Source: Niebla homalea
Taxonomy: Eukaryota; Ascomycota; Lecanoromycetes; Lecanorales; Ramalinaceae
Reading direction: 5' to 3'
Length of the DNA stretch: 64,000 nucleotides
Assembly (NCBI GenBank): GCA_019925105.1
Contig: JAHGAU010000006.1
Span: 496,001-560,000 of the forward strand
Positions 9,988-21,303 of the stretch are shown in pieces. The notes below the pieces were generated by a model, which saw only the letters and a list, made by a program, of their open reading frames with translations, did no database searches and had not been told where the DNA came from. Every line of letters starts with the position of its first letter. Position 1 is the first letter of the stretch. A program made the translations under genes and the position numbers.

Positions 9988-10475
9988 CACATTGAGGGAC
10001 TCATCTCCGGTAGGAGGCTCATGCGATCTTAGGGTGAGCAGCGAGACCGCTTGAATACACTTGCAAACTCGACAATTATTACTATTGCACGGCCCATATT
10101 CTCGGACTCCACCAGGATAGTGTGCCCTCAAGCACGGTCTTTTCGACTAGACCTACGGAGATGTGTGGGCTCTGCAGGGAGCGACTCAGCCCGATGTTCT
10201 TCAGGCCTTGGAACGCAGATTTCTGAACCAGATGAGGCAAATGCTCATCAACTAGGGGCATTCAGATTCTGTTCATTGCTAGATCAGTTATCTGTCTACC
10301 TAATCAAGCCTTGTACTGACTACTTCTCCTTTCTAATCAAAGCCATCTGATCGTAATCGCATATCTAACATCACCTGTGGTGATAGTGTCCCAATCCGTT
10401 CGACAGCATTGAATTTCCGTACCGAACCCTCCCCATCACTTCCTCTTCATTTCAACATCAACTCCCCTACCCACC
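9988..10475. other. Intergenic, no gene seen
   Basis: Lies between the secreted remnant and the 3' end of the adenylate-forming reductase. Nothing could be assigned. Confidence 0.5.
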
Positions 10476-13400
10476 TCAAACGACCTCACTCTTCCACTTC
10501 TCCATCCAGACCCCCACCATCTTCGCCAGCAGTCCACTCTGTATCACATCTTCCGCCTTCCTCAGGGACGGACTCGCCCGCTGTGCTGCTTCCGTCACAA
10601 AGCTCACCCCTCCCTCTTCTCCCCCGGCGTGCCCCTTGCCGCGGAAGCTGTCCTCGAAGAAGTCAATCAGCTTCAATGCTGGATTGCGCGCCGGATCTGT
10701 CGCGGCGGGATTCGCGGTCCCATTGCTCCAACCGGAGCCATGGTGGTGGTGGTCGTGCCGGTCTCGTGAGGATGCTGCTGAAGCGAGATGCCGAAGCTTG
10801 TCCAGCCAGGAATCAAACGGGATGGTCTCGAACCTGCACCCGAGATCCGATAGCGCGGGCAGGAGGTCGCTCGACCAGGAGAAGGAACGAGGGGAGAGGA
10901 TGTTGTAGACCAGCTGCCTTCTCTCGCTCCTCTCATCTCCTCGCTTTCCCTCCTCCTCCTCATGATCCTCCTCGTCCTTATCGCCACCCCCATCACCATC
11001 ATCATCATCACCACCGCTTCTCCCAATCATACCCGACGTTGCCTCGCCACTCAAGCCCTCAATTTCCAGCACGACCTTGGCGCACACATCCACAGGCAAC
11101 CAGACACACCTCCCCTGATCCCCCTCCTCCAACCGGGGCATCACACCCATACTCACTGCCCCCCTGATGATCGTCGGATACATCTCCCCCTCATTCCACA
11201 CCCCGTGCATCGTATCCCCCACGATCTGGCCGATCCGATGGATCCGCGCGTTCGCGCCCCGTTCCCTCACCGCAGCCTCGACGATCTTTTCGGCGATGAG
11301 TTTGGATTGGGCGTAACCCGTCCCGCTCACACATGTCAAGTCAGGAATGGGGGCTTCGGGCACGGCCGTGCCGGAGGCGGAGTCGAGGGCTACGGAGATG
11401 GAGGACATGAATGCGAAGTGCGCGGGTTTGCGGCGCCGCGATGGGGAGATGGATAAGTTGAGGAGGTTTTGCAAGCCGGCTAGCGAGGAAGAGAAGGCGG
11501 GGAGGGCGAGGGAGAAGTTGACGGGGTACGCGGGATGGATTATGTGGGTTACTTCGGTTTCGAGTTGGGTGTAGATGTCTTGGGATAGGCCGAGGTTGGG
11601 TTCGTGGAGGTAGGAGGTCAATGCGGTATATTTGGAGGTGGCGGTTGGGGGGAGGGTGATGCCTTTAGCGGAGAGGGAGGAAGTAAGGCGGTCGGACGGG
11701 TTGGAGCCGCGGATGAGGCAGTAGATGTGGGAGACTGAGGGTGAGGATAGCAGGATGGCGAGCAGGTGGGCGCCAAGGGAGCCGGTTGCGCCGGTGAGGA
11801 GCTGGCAATTGTGTCAGATGGCAGCTTCTTCGGAGAAGTTTGTGTGGCTGCTAGACTTACGACAGTAGCTCCCGGAGCCTCGATCGAGTATTTTAAAATC
11901 ATCTCCTTCATCATCTCGATGGGCTTTGTCTTCCCGGTCGGCTTGCCCACCCGTATTTGCCCCAGATATTCGGTGAGGTTGGCTATGTTGCCTTGCTCAA
12001 AGATGACATTTTGACTCATCAGCTTGCTGTTGCCCCCCAGATCCAGGTGCTTCAGAACAGCACCTCGCATCTGTATAGCCTGCAGGCTATTCATGCCGAG
12101 AGAGAAGAGATCATCCGTGGGGTTTGATATTGGTCGGTCGAGGATTCCGCCACCCAAGTCTAAAAGATACTTCATCAAGCCTTTACCGTTCAAGACTGTC
12201 GTACCCTCGAGTTGTCCCTCTACGCCATCGTACGCCTCGTTGATCTCCTTTTCGAATATTTTGTACAATTTTGCACGGAGCATCGTGCCCTTGTCTGTGA
12301 TGGGTAGGTCCACCCCAGCCGGAAATGGCACCACCATCTCATGGGTAATCTGGGAAAAGCTTTCGGAGTCACCATTGGCCTGCTCAATGACAAGCCAGAC
12401 AGCATTTACGAATTCCTCTTTGGACAGAGTCTGCCCCTTGTCCGCACTGAAAAGCAGCAACCCAGGGATAGCCCTTCCGATCCCAAAAACAGCGACTTCT
12501 CTCACAAGAGGATGCTGCCTAATTCTTCCCTCGATCGGTAAGGGAAGAACTTTCTCACCGTTGAGTAAAGTAATACGATCGTCAATACGAGTAATGTACT
12601 TCCATCTATCTGGCTCCGTGGGATGTGGTGCGAAGATGTCTTTGGAGTGATAGGATTGTGGCGGATCGTCAGAGTTTGTGACAACTCTGTTCGGATAGTC
12701 CTTGAGGAAAATGAACTCATATAGGCCGTCACCGATGGGTCGGGGGTCTACGTTCGACATATTATGTGGTGGCAGCCGTAAGAAACTCCAATCTTTGTCT
12801 TCTTTGGGGCGGGACGTTGATTCTCCAATGAAGCCGCATTCTGATCTGGATGATTGTCAGCTCGATTGAGCTTCTGATAGGAACGGAGTAATCTAGCGTT
12901 CTGGAAAGGACTTTATCTTGCAGCGGACACAAGTAGAATATCACATTATGACATAAAAGAAACTTGTTTGGGGTGACTTACGACCCTAACAGAGTACCCA
13001 AATGCACGCCCTGTCCGACCAGCAGATTCCCCAAATCATCCGGACATTGGCTTCCTGTCGAAAGCACTCTGTCACAAGTGCGTAACGCTTCAATACCACT
13101 TTGTTGTTCCGCTAAAAGCTTCAATCCATATGGTACAGTGCATAGTATTTGAGGCTTTGCAGCGTGTATGGCGGATGTCAGACCATCACAGGTCAGTGGT
13201 AGGTTCGGGTTCAAGAAGAAGACTGTCTTGCGTAGATACATCCGAGCGGGTGCAACTAGCGGGTAGTCAGATTGATTGCAATATAGGATGACCTTGGTCT
13301 GTGGAGCTTGATTGAAACAGTCTTGTAGTAGAGTGGTCGTGGTGAACGTCGCCTCGAAGCATATTTTAATGGTACACGAAAGCAGTAGTCTTACCTGAAA

Positions 13401-14154
13401 GCCCAAAAGAGTGCGATAAGGGCAGAGTCAGAAGGTCTTTATCCCCGTCTCCGAACGGATAAGGCATGGTAAATCTTGTATGAGTAACGTCCATGGCTTT
13501 AGGGAGTCCTGTCGAGCCTGATGAGTGCATGATGACGCATGTCTTGTTAACTTCTGCCCATACGTCTCCAATGTATCTTGTGAAGGGCGCCACGGCCTGA
13601 TCACGGATGTCGTACTGATGGCGAGTGAGCATGTGAGAAGTCATCATAGCCTTGTCAGAATCTTCAAGCTCCTTCACGATTCCGCTCAATCTGTTTGAGT
13701 CCCTGTAGATGATATGGCGACATTGTGTTTCACTTGTCAGCTTCAGAATAGCCTCTGCGGAGAGGCGAGGGGAGAGAATCAGAGGCGTCTTTCCCGCTCG
13801 AGAGAGAGCAAAAACTGTGATGACCCAGTCGATGTCTGTGGGACCAAGGACAGCCACGACCTTCGATTCTGCCGAGTCACAGCCTCGGCTTTCATGGATC
13901 CACGCAGCACTATCGGTGAAACGGTCCAGTTGCCTTCCGGTGAAGAATTCAAAATCTGCATGGTCGGTTTTGGGAAAGGCTAGCAAAGGCACCTGGCACG
14001 GATCGGCAGCGCGGTGACGAAATACTTGGTCAAGTAATTGGTATTTGCCAACATCAACAGGGGAGTGGAGTCGACTGGACTTGTCCTGTTCAGCTTGATT
14101 GTTCAGGGGTACCTCATTCAACGTAACCGAGGGTTCAATGCGAGCAGGAGCCAT
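10476..14154 (-). CDS. NRPS-like adenylate-forming reductase (A-T-R)
   Basis: Exons 14154-13395, 13255-12982, 12845-11861 and 11801-10476 give 1114 aa; all four junctions close in frame. The adenylation domain (about residues 30-530) has the P-loop-like motif SSGSTGLPKAM, the LPLSHSFGLSG block and a late motif with the catalytic lysine (TDKGTMLRAK). The thiolation domain carries the phosphopantetheine serine in DLFSLGMNSLQAIQM (about residue 600). The reductase domain begins with the Rossmann motif LLTGATGSLGAHLL and has the Tyr-Lys pair in GYAQSKLIAEKI. Such enzymes activate a carboxylic acid as AMP ester, load it on the carrier and release it reductively as an aldehyde. The substrate cannot be read. 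The reductase domain has an acidic insert (about 35 residues of Asp/Glu/Gly) and a His-rich insert. There is no condensation domain, so it is not a peptide synthetase. The start at MAPARIEP was preferred over Met 30 bp upstream. Confidence 0.9.
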
Positions 14155-14500
14155 CTTGCAAAACGGAAGAAAATCATATAGCAACAGCAGGGTAGGGCTT
14201 GAAGGAGGTCGTCTACCTTTTATGGACGTTAAAAAATGCCGAAATAGACTACGGACAACCGGAGACCAGTACGAAGAATGCTTGACTTTAGACAGATGGG
14301 TGCAGATGAAGCAAGGCTGATGCTTTTATCTCAAAAAGCCCGTTCCAATCTTGGAGGGTTTGAATTGTCATTCGGTTGCTCATTGACTGCATGATTCTCC
14401 TGAAAGAGTTTGGTACACGTTCTCCATACGTCATCTCGTACCACAGAAGGTTCGATCTAGCTTGACCCAATCATGTCCGAAGTGGCTGCGGGACCTTTTT

Positions 14501-14672
14501 CTGGCTTCTTTGGGGGATGGAAAAGATCGCTCTCATTCTGCTCTCTCCGATAATTGGTCATTGGTGACTTTGGGGGATGGTAACGATCGCTCTCATTCTG
14601 CTCGCTCCGATAATTGGTCACTGGTGCCTTTGGGGGTTGGTAACGATCTGCTCTCTCTAATAATGACTTGAA
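14501..14672. repeat. 60-bp tandem repeat with inverted CCAAT boxes
   Basis: Units 14521-14580 and 14581-14640 are exactly 60 bp and differ at six positions. A partial unit precedes them (the last 12 bases to 14520 match), and a third, shortened by a 10-bp deletion, follows to about 14672. Each full unit contains GATAATTGGTCA, which reads as a CCAAT box on the minus strand next to a GATA core. The array lies about 350-520 bp upstream of the reductase start, on the side of its promoter, so a regulatory role is possible. Confidence 0.85.
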
Positions 14673-14777
14673 TACCCGAGTTATTTAGCAAGATGAACGC
14701 ATCATGACAGCGTGACGCCCCGAGAAAAGTAAATCTCTAGTGTAGCATATCTGAGGTTCCAGCTGCCCGATTGCGCA

Positions 14778-15218
14778 TCATCCCGCAAGTTGCGGAGCCT
14801 GGTTTTCACCTGTCACAAGTATGTGGCCGTCGACTTGCAAGTCTCTGCCCAATGGTATCCTGCCGCCGACTCGTCCACCACTGACCACGCAGGTTTCGTA
14901 TATCTGTCTCAGCCTGTATATATACTCGATCATGCGAAACGTCTCATTGTGTGTCCATCCTGGTGCCCGTTGAACCCAGATCTTACAGCCACTTCTGTAC
15001 GCGAGAACGACGCTCACATCAAACCTGCCCCAAGGATTTGGTGCAAATGTTGCACCTCGGTGTTGCAGCTCGTCAAAGGCATCCTCGCAGTCACTTGCAT
15101 TGGCAGGGAGCGGCTCCGTGTCACAGAAAGGTTCAATACCCCGATCAAGATTCGGTAGCTGCAGTGCCGGAGCCATGATCGTAAGCAGGTAAAGGCAGAA
15201 CAACTTTGAAAGCATCAC
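14778..15218 (-). CDS. Small secreted cysteine-containing protein (candidate effector)
   Basis: Single exon, 146 aa. A signal peptide covers about residues 1-19 (LSKLFCLYLLTIMAPALQ). The mature part has four cysteines (FCDTEP, SDCEDAF, SGCKIWV, ETCVVSGG), enough for two disulfides, and a gap between the second and third of roughly 33 residues. The arrangement C..DC..A...GC.I.V...C..GG occurs in a broad family of uncharacterised ascomycete secreted proteins. Function is unknown. The surroundings (secondary-metabolite-type enzyme, other secreted proteins, gene-poor DNA) fit an accessory host- or niche-related role, but this is inference. Confidence 0.7.
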   Translation of the reverse strand: MMLSKLFCLYLLTIMAPALQLPNLDRGIEPFCDTEPLPANASDCEDAFDELQHRGATFAPNPWGRFDVSVVLAYRSGCKIWVQRAPGWTHNETFRMIEYIYRLRQIYETCVVSGGRVGGRIPLGRDLQVDGHILVTGENQAPQLAG

Positions 15219-17007
15219 TTCAATGAGGCATATGAGGCCTTTGAAGGCAAGGTTTTATGCTTTGGCGAGTTCGCTGTCCTGAGGTAGGAAAATAGAGAGT
15301 TGGTAAGAGAAACAACTTTGCAGTCACAATGTCCAGCGTGCGTCCCAAGGAAAGGCAACGAAAGGGCACTGAGGATGATATATGTGTACCTGCATAGGAC
15401 ACTACTCGGAGTCGAGCGCATGAAGGGAGAAACCGCATGGAAATATCAATGTCGCAGATCGCGAAAGGCGACCCCACTCCCCACGACTTAACGAAAGCCG
15501 TTCCATCTGAATCATGCTAGGCTGTAAGTGTTGTTAGAAAGCTGGGAGGAAAAACGACGCCAAAGCCGAAGTCAGGATAGTGCATCTTCCAATCTGGATC
15601 ATACCAAGCTTCCAGTGGCGAAATTACGAATCATGGAGACCAAAAAGGCTAGATAATGATCTCTGGCGAGGAAAGTATCACTAGTGTCAGTATGTTTGCT
15701 GATTGTGGCCAAGACCAATGGTCAACCATCCACCTTGATGATTGCAAGACAGCGGTTGGACTTGGAAGGCTTGAGGTGTTGCTGACAGGACCAGTCGTCG
15801 AATATTCGGGATGTAATCTCCGCGACCGTTAGAGAGTCAGAGTATTGTACTTCTTGTATAAGCGCTTCCTACGCCTCAGAATCTATATGTTGTTGCAATC
15901 TAGCACTAATGCTGGTCCATTTGTGTACGTACGTGACATTTCTTACAGCCCTAGGCCTTGCCTTGATCGGGCGTCTAGGGAATTGAGATGGTGAGATTCC
16001 TCTGCGACTTCCAAAGTCTGTTTATTGATATCAACCAACGTCTTTTAGCAAAACGAGAGTCTTTTGGAGTTCAATAGTAGCGTCATCGTCGCAGTCATGT
16101 CACAATTCAGGGCAAAGACACTCGACATCGGCTGCTTCGTCAACGCCAGGGTCATCCGAGATCACACCAAAAGGTGCGCCAGTCGCACATCGCCCCTTAA
16201 AAGAGATCCCGGGCTGATGAGTTGTTTAGGAAAGTATTTGAGCAATACGAAAGCCAGAGGTAAGATTCGACGAGGAACCGTTCCAGCTTGCTTGACCCAG
16301 GGTTTTCGTTGGAGAGACCATAGGTGCTTGAGATGCTAAATACATCAACCACCAACAGACAAGCCCTCCGCTACATCATCCGCAATACTACCCTTCCTCA
16401 GCGAGCCCGAGCGGCGGCGCAATTGCAGCTCTCACAGATGCATTGCTACACCCGGTCTACGCAGATAAATAACCGATGCATAGCTGGCGGGAAGAGTAGA
16501 GGGGTCCTCAAAGATTTCAGGATGGCTAGGGTGAGTCTATTCTTTGGGGAGCTCGACATGATTTTAAGGGGGAAAGGTCGCTGATTCTTGTCTTTCAATA
16601 TCCAGTTTCCGTTCAGGATGCATGCGCTTGCTGGACAGATACCCGGTGTAAGGAAAGCAAGTTGGTGACCTCAATCCCAGTGGAAGCGTAGCCATAAACG
16701 GCTGTACATAAGAGGTGGGCGTTTAGACCGACGGGTCATCAGCATAGCGTGGCGAACACATGGCCACATTGTGAATGTAGAATACGATTCACATTTCTGT
16801 TGAGCATATACTACACCCAACCCGAATAATTGTCCGACCTCGGCTAGCTACATCTGAGCATCAATTGTTATAGCTTCACTTTCCTTCCTACACCTCACGC
16901 CTGATTTCAGACTTCGCACCAGAACTGTCACGCACATCATCTCCTTGCTCTTCAAGGTACTTTGAAATCATTTCAGCGTTTTGTTCTCTTGAAAGGATTC
17001 CTTCATC
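15219..17007. other. 1.8-kb intergenic region, no gene seen
   Basis: Only short unrelated frames (for example 16064-16339) are present. No transposon ends, RNA genes or repeats were recognised. Confidence 0.5.
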
Positions 17008-18481
17008 ATGTTCCGCCGCTCATGGAGCAGCCTTCCTAAAGACCCGGAGTTCCCGCACGACTTGGAGAAGCTTGGGTCATACACAACCACCTCCACACGC
17101 TGTTACACCTCACTGACGGCCAAACCATAGCTACCACATCAATGAAAAGGATCAAATCCGCTCCATCGACTTCCCCGATCGCGAATTTCACTACTTCATC
17201 TCCAAAAATGACCGCGTCCTCGACAAACAGCGCGAAGCCATGGACGGTAAAGCATTTCCCCCCCGACCCTCTTGCCATCCACAAGCTTTATTCGGAACCT
17301 TGACGCTAATGTTGTACAACCCCACTCCAGACTGCATCCGCAAAGAACTCGCCCCCCGCTTCACCGCCTTGGGTCTCGAAACCACCCGGCTCCCCACCAC
17401 GGCCGGCCCCACCGACCCGCACATCCCCATCCTCACCTCCACCAACCTCCGCACCGCAAAGCGCATCCTCCTCTACCTCGGCGAGCAGGAACAAGACCTC
17501 GGCATCCTGGCCTACCGGATCTGCGGCCAGGAATCCCTCGCCTCGGGGTCCTGCCTCGACCTCGTCGCCGCCGCCCTGCGCGGCGAGCAACAAGGTGCCC
17601 ACACCGCCGTCGTGCTCGCAAACCCGGGCCAGCTGATCTGGCACCGCCGGGGCCACCGCGCCATGACCCTCAAGAGCTGGAACGCGCTGCCCCAGCGCCA
17701 CGGCGTCTCCGGCGGGAAGCGCATCGACGACGCGCGCAACCGGGTCCCCGGCCACGAAGGCGTGGAGCAGCACATCTCGCGCGTGATGGAGTTCGTGGCC
17801 GAGAGCATGTGCGAGGGCGCGGTGGTGGACCTGATCGGGATCGTCGAGGGCGGGGAGTTGGGCGTCCGCTACCTGGACGCCCACTGGGACGGTGATGATG
17901 ATGCTGCTGCTGCTGCTGCAGGCGGCTGGCGCGACAGGATCCGCGCCATCTGCGTCGGGCTCAACTACATCTTCCGCGTCCCGCAAGAGGTCACAAACCC
18001 GGACTTTTTGAGCTTTTGGTCAAAAGTAGGTCGGCCTGCGCCCCCCCCACCTCCCTCTCTTCACACATAATTGCTTTCCCCCACCCACCCCCCTTCCTTT
18101 TCGTATAGATTCAGCTAAACACATCCGCAACCCCCCACACAGAGAGCCCGTGCCTACCTGATCCACCCGGACCCCCTCGACGAACCACTGCACGGTCGCG
18201 ACCCCATCGGCTGCAACTGTTTCTCCAGCGGGGAAGCCCTCTTCTCCGAGTGCATCGCCCCGCGCGCGTACACGAAGATGCTCGCCTTCTTCGATCTGGT
18301 GGACAGTGTGCCGGGGTACGAGGAGGTGGAGTTGGAGGTGCCGGCGGATAGGGGCGAGGATGATGGTGATGGTGGTGGTAAGGGGCGGATGGTGCAGTGG
18401 GTGGAGGGGGATGTTGTTAGAAGGGAGCCAATGGTGACGTTTTCGATGGGGGAAGAGGGGGGGGGGGAGGGAACGGTTTAG
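17008..18481 (+). CDS. Arb2-domain protein
   Basis: Exons 17008-17075, 17131-17246, 17331-18025 and 18143-18481 give 405 aa with all junctions in frame. The protein begins MFRRSWSSLPKDPEFPHDLE, then GYHINEKDQIRSI and YFISKNDRVLDKQREAM, which is the standard N-terminus of fungal Arb2 proteins. Later markers are LGILAYRICGQES, VVLANPGQLIWHRRGHRAMT, RIDDARNRVPGHEG, VDLIGIVEGG and ARAYLIHPDPLDEPL followed by GCNCFSSGEALFSE. In fission yeast Arb2 belongs to the Argonaute siRNA chaperone complex; a related domain follows the deacetylase in Clr3/Hda1. The serine of the GxSxG nucleophile elbow seen in esterase relatives is replaced (GIVEG), so catalysis is unlikely. An alanine run (about residues 288-293) and an Asp/Gly/Glu-rich C-terminus are low-complexity additions. 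GC content is very high in exon 3. Confidence 0.88.
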
Positions 18482-18988
18482 GCAAGGTTTTGGGGGAAAG
18501 TCGTGCGGCATTGCATAGCTGGTAATTTGGAATGTCGAGTTTTACTTATAGGGGGATGTGGCATCGAAGCGTGGACCTTTCACAAACTCGAGTCGCGAGG
18601 TTGACCGCAGATACAAGATCATAAGTCAATTCCCGTTCAGTCGTTCAGAATGGCGTGTGTCATTGACATTTGGATTCGAGAATGCTGTCTTGTTGGTCAA
18701 ACGATCTCCTGTCATATCACTCTAACGTCCTTCAATGACGTACTCATGTGGAACCCGTGGGACGGTTCTGAAATTACAAGTAGGCAACAGTCGAGCGAAG
18801 GCAGATTTTGGACAGCTTGTACGAAGAAGAGCCAACAGATGCATTTGCAATCATATATATGTACCAAGTTGCAGACCCTTCCCAGGCGGGGCCATCGAAT
18901 GCTTGGTTTCATAACGGAACTTGGAGTGCAAACGACTTCTTCTATTTAAACACCGTCACCCAATTCATTCTACGTTTGCACCAGCTTG
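18482..18988. other. Intergenic, no gene seen
   Basis: Convergent 3' region between the Arb2 gene and the secreted protein gene. Confidence 0.55.
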
Positions 18989-20303
18989 TTAACCCAAATG
19001 TTGAGCCGGCAATTCGCTCAGCTTTATGCCGGGGGTTTTCCCGGTAATACCGAGTTTGCCGTTGGACGGCTTCAAGTTTGCCAATTTCATCAGGCCGGGC
19101 ATCAGGGCAGCGGGGATCTCGTTGATGGTACCGAGTTCCCCTGCGGTCGACATTCTCGGGTCGTGGTTCAGGGGCGGGGCATTGGGGGCACGGTGATTAG
19201 AGCGAGTCTGGAGAACTTTGGGCTCCTCGTTCGATGCAATTAAGCCACGGGCTTGGCGACCTCGGATAGAGACGGAGCGCCTCTTGGCGCCGGTGCCGGT
19301 GCTAGGATCGATGGCAGCACCAGCAGAGGTGTCGTCGGTATACTCAGAGCCAGTGGTGGCATTGAAGAAGGCTTCCGCAGCGGCGGTCGCGTTGTAATTG
19401 GGGTCAGCCCAATTGGGCCATGATGTACAGCCGGCGGCGACCATGGTGCCGAACCAGTCGTAGTTGGTAGGATTGGCTACTTCCATTGAAAAGTCCTGGT
19501 TGATAGCTGAGTTGATGTCTTGCAGATCGGGCCTAGTGGCGCCGACGTTCTTGGAGTAGATTTGCGCCAGCATTTGGATAATTAAGCCAAGTCTGGTATC
19601 CTTAACTTGGTTGCCGTCGCTGGGAAGGAAGCCGTAAACATCGTCGTATGTCGGACACATATCTTGGACGGGTAGATCGGTATATAGAGTGTTGTTCCAA
19701 AAGTTGTCGCAGAGCAGCCAGTGCCCAGCAGAAGTGTCTGTTTCGTTGGCCGTGAATTTGGCCGCCGCGATACCGTCGCCACATTTGATACTGGCTTCTT
19801 GTCCCTGGGACTGTCAGCGTCTGAAGGTGAATTTCAAGATGAAGTCAATCTACCGAGACGTTATCCGGGTTGCTTGCATCAGCAGGGTTCGTGCAAGCGA
19901 AGATGACGGGACCGCCATCATCATTGATAGGCAGCTTGTCCACGGTCCGGTGCCAGGGACCGTTGTCAATATCACTGAAAACCTCTTGCGGAACGGACAG
20001 GCCATTTTGAGACCACTTTGGAATCTCGGAGCCATTGGTGGAAAAGAAGGTGTTGAAAGCGACTGACTGGCTGCCTTTATTCACTTCGGGGATGATTTGC
20101 TGCTCCAGCGCTCCACCAGCTTTCGCGAAGAGCGCTTGAAGCGCTGCTGCTTGAGTAGGATTGCAGGCGCCGAAGCCGTATGGACCATTACCGACCAACG
20201 GCTGGCCCCAAAACGTTCCCGCGTTGGCCCAGTCTACGTTCTCTGCGAAGGCAATACCAGAAAGGGAGAGAGCTGCCAATGAAAGGAGTGCTGTGGAAGC
20301 CAT
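18989..20303 (-). CDS. Secreted protein of unknown function
   Basis: Exons 20303-19854 and 19804-18989 give 421 aa; the 49-bp intron has donor GTAGAT and acceptor CCCAG in phase 0. A signal peptide is clear (LLSLAALSLSGIAFA). The mature domain has conserved-looking blocks DIDNGPWHRTVDKLP, VIFACTNP, GHWLLCDNFWNN and VQDMCPTYDDVYGF, with cysteines that could pair. The arrangement recalls fungal secreted proteins distantly related to metalloprotease-like folds, but no HExxH zinc motif is present, so I assign no activity. Residues after about 320 are basic and rich in Arg/Ser/Pro/Asn and probably disordered; RRSVSIRGRQARG could be a KexB-type processing region. Confidence 0.7.
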
Positions 20304-21303
20304 CTTTGATAGGCCGACGAGGTGAAAGCTGGAGGAATGCTCAAGGACTTATAGTGCTGAATGATATCAATGAAGAAAGCCAGAGGGAGGAGGCTCCCCA
20401 AGAGCTCTTTGTACTCCGTACTTGCCCGTCCATGTTTAATTGCTCGGCTTGGTGCTGCTCAGCTTGTAACAGCCTAGACAGAGCATTTGACCATGGCACA
20501 AGTACCTATTTCTAGACATATCAAGAGGCGAGGCTTTTTTCCGCCTGGAGAGTTGCTACTGCAGCACTGAATTGGGAGGATAAAGGTAGTCAAGTTTGAG
20601 ACAAGGGCAAGCTGCGCAGATCTCTTTGCACGCGACTTCCCCTTCTGAGCCAGTCACATTGCTTCGCGATTGAAAGGCCCCCAAAGTGGCAGTGAATGAG
20701 GGGAAAAGTTGGGGGATGAAACCGTCAATTGGTGGTGGAAGCGCATTCATTGAAATCTAAAACCCACGAGCCAAGACCATCTCGGGACGTGTCTTTGACC
20801 ATGAGACAATGCGCCACATTGAATAGCAAGTGTAGTGCGTCCTATTCGCTACATAAGCGACGAGGGCCATTGTGACTTGAGCCGACCGGGCGCAAGACAG
20901 GGTCCCAAAATTGAAATTGGACAATACTTGCACTTTCAAACTGCACAAGACATATCAGCTTGGTACTTGGCTGATGACCATATTCTGGCGAGTCTTGGGT
21001 CAATGTTGAGATGGCGCCCAAGGGGAAACGTCTCAGCATGACAACAGCCTACGATACTACCTAAGGTTTGCTGTCAACGCGCGCCTACCTAAGGTAGAAG
21101 GGACCCGACCCGCCCTGTCGTGGTTTGAAGCGCGGATCACGAAGATTTTAAACTCTTCTGTTCAAATTGAACACGTAGAGCAGCACACATTCGGATCTAC
21201 ATCTTCGCAAACTTTGTCGTGGGACAGGCTATGGGGCGAACCCAGATAGATAATCAACGTATTCCAAAGCTGCTAATTCGTACATCATGTCCGCGGATCT
21301 CAG
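20304..21303. other. 1-kb intergenic region, no gene seen
   Basis: Upstream of the secreted protein and downstream of the first RING gene. It contains the promoter of the former; no specific element stands out. Confidence 0.5.

Noticed and set aside
13256..13394. Open frame between exons 1 and 2 of the adenylate-forming reductase
   Set aside because: It does not match A-domain sequence; treating it as an intron joins FGLSG to ARMYLRK as expected in the family.
17272..17986. Long GC-rich frames on both strands over the Arb2 gene
   Set aside because: Shadows caused by very high GC at third positions of the true frame.
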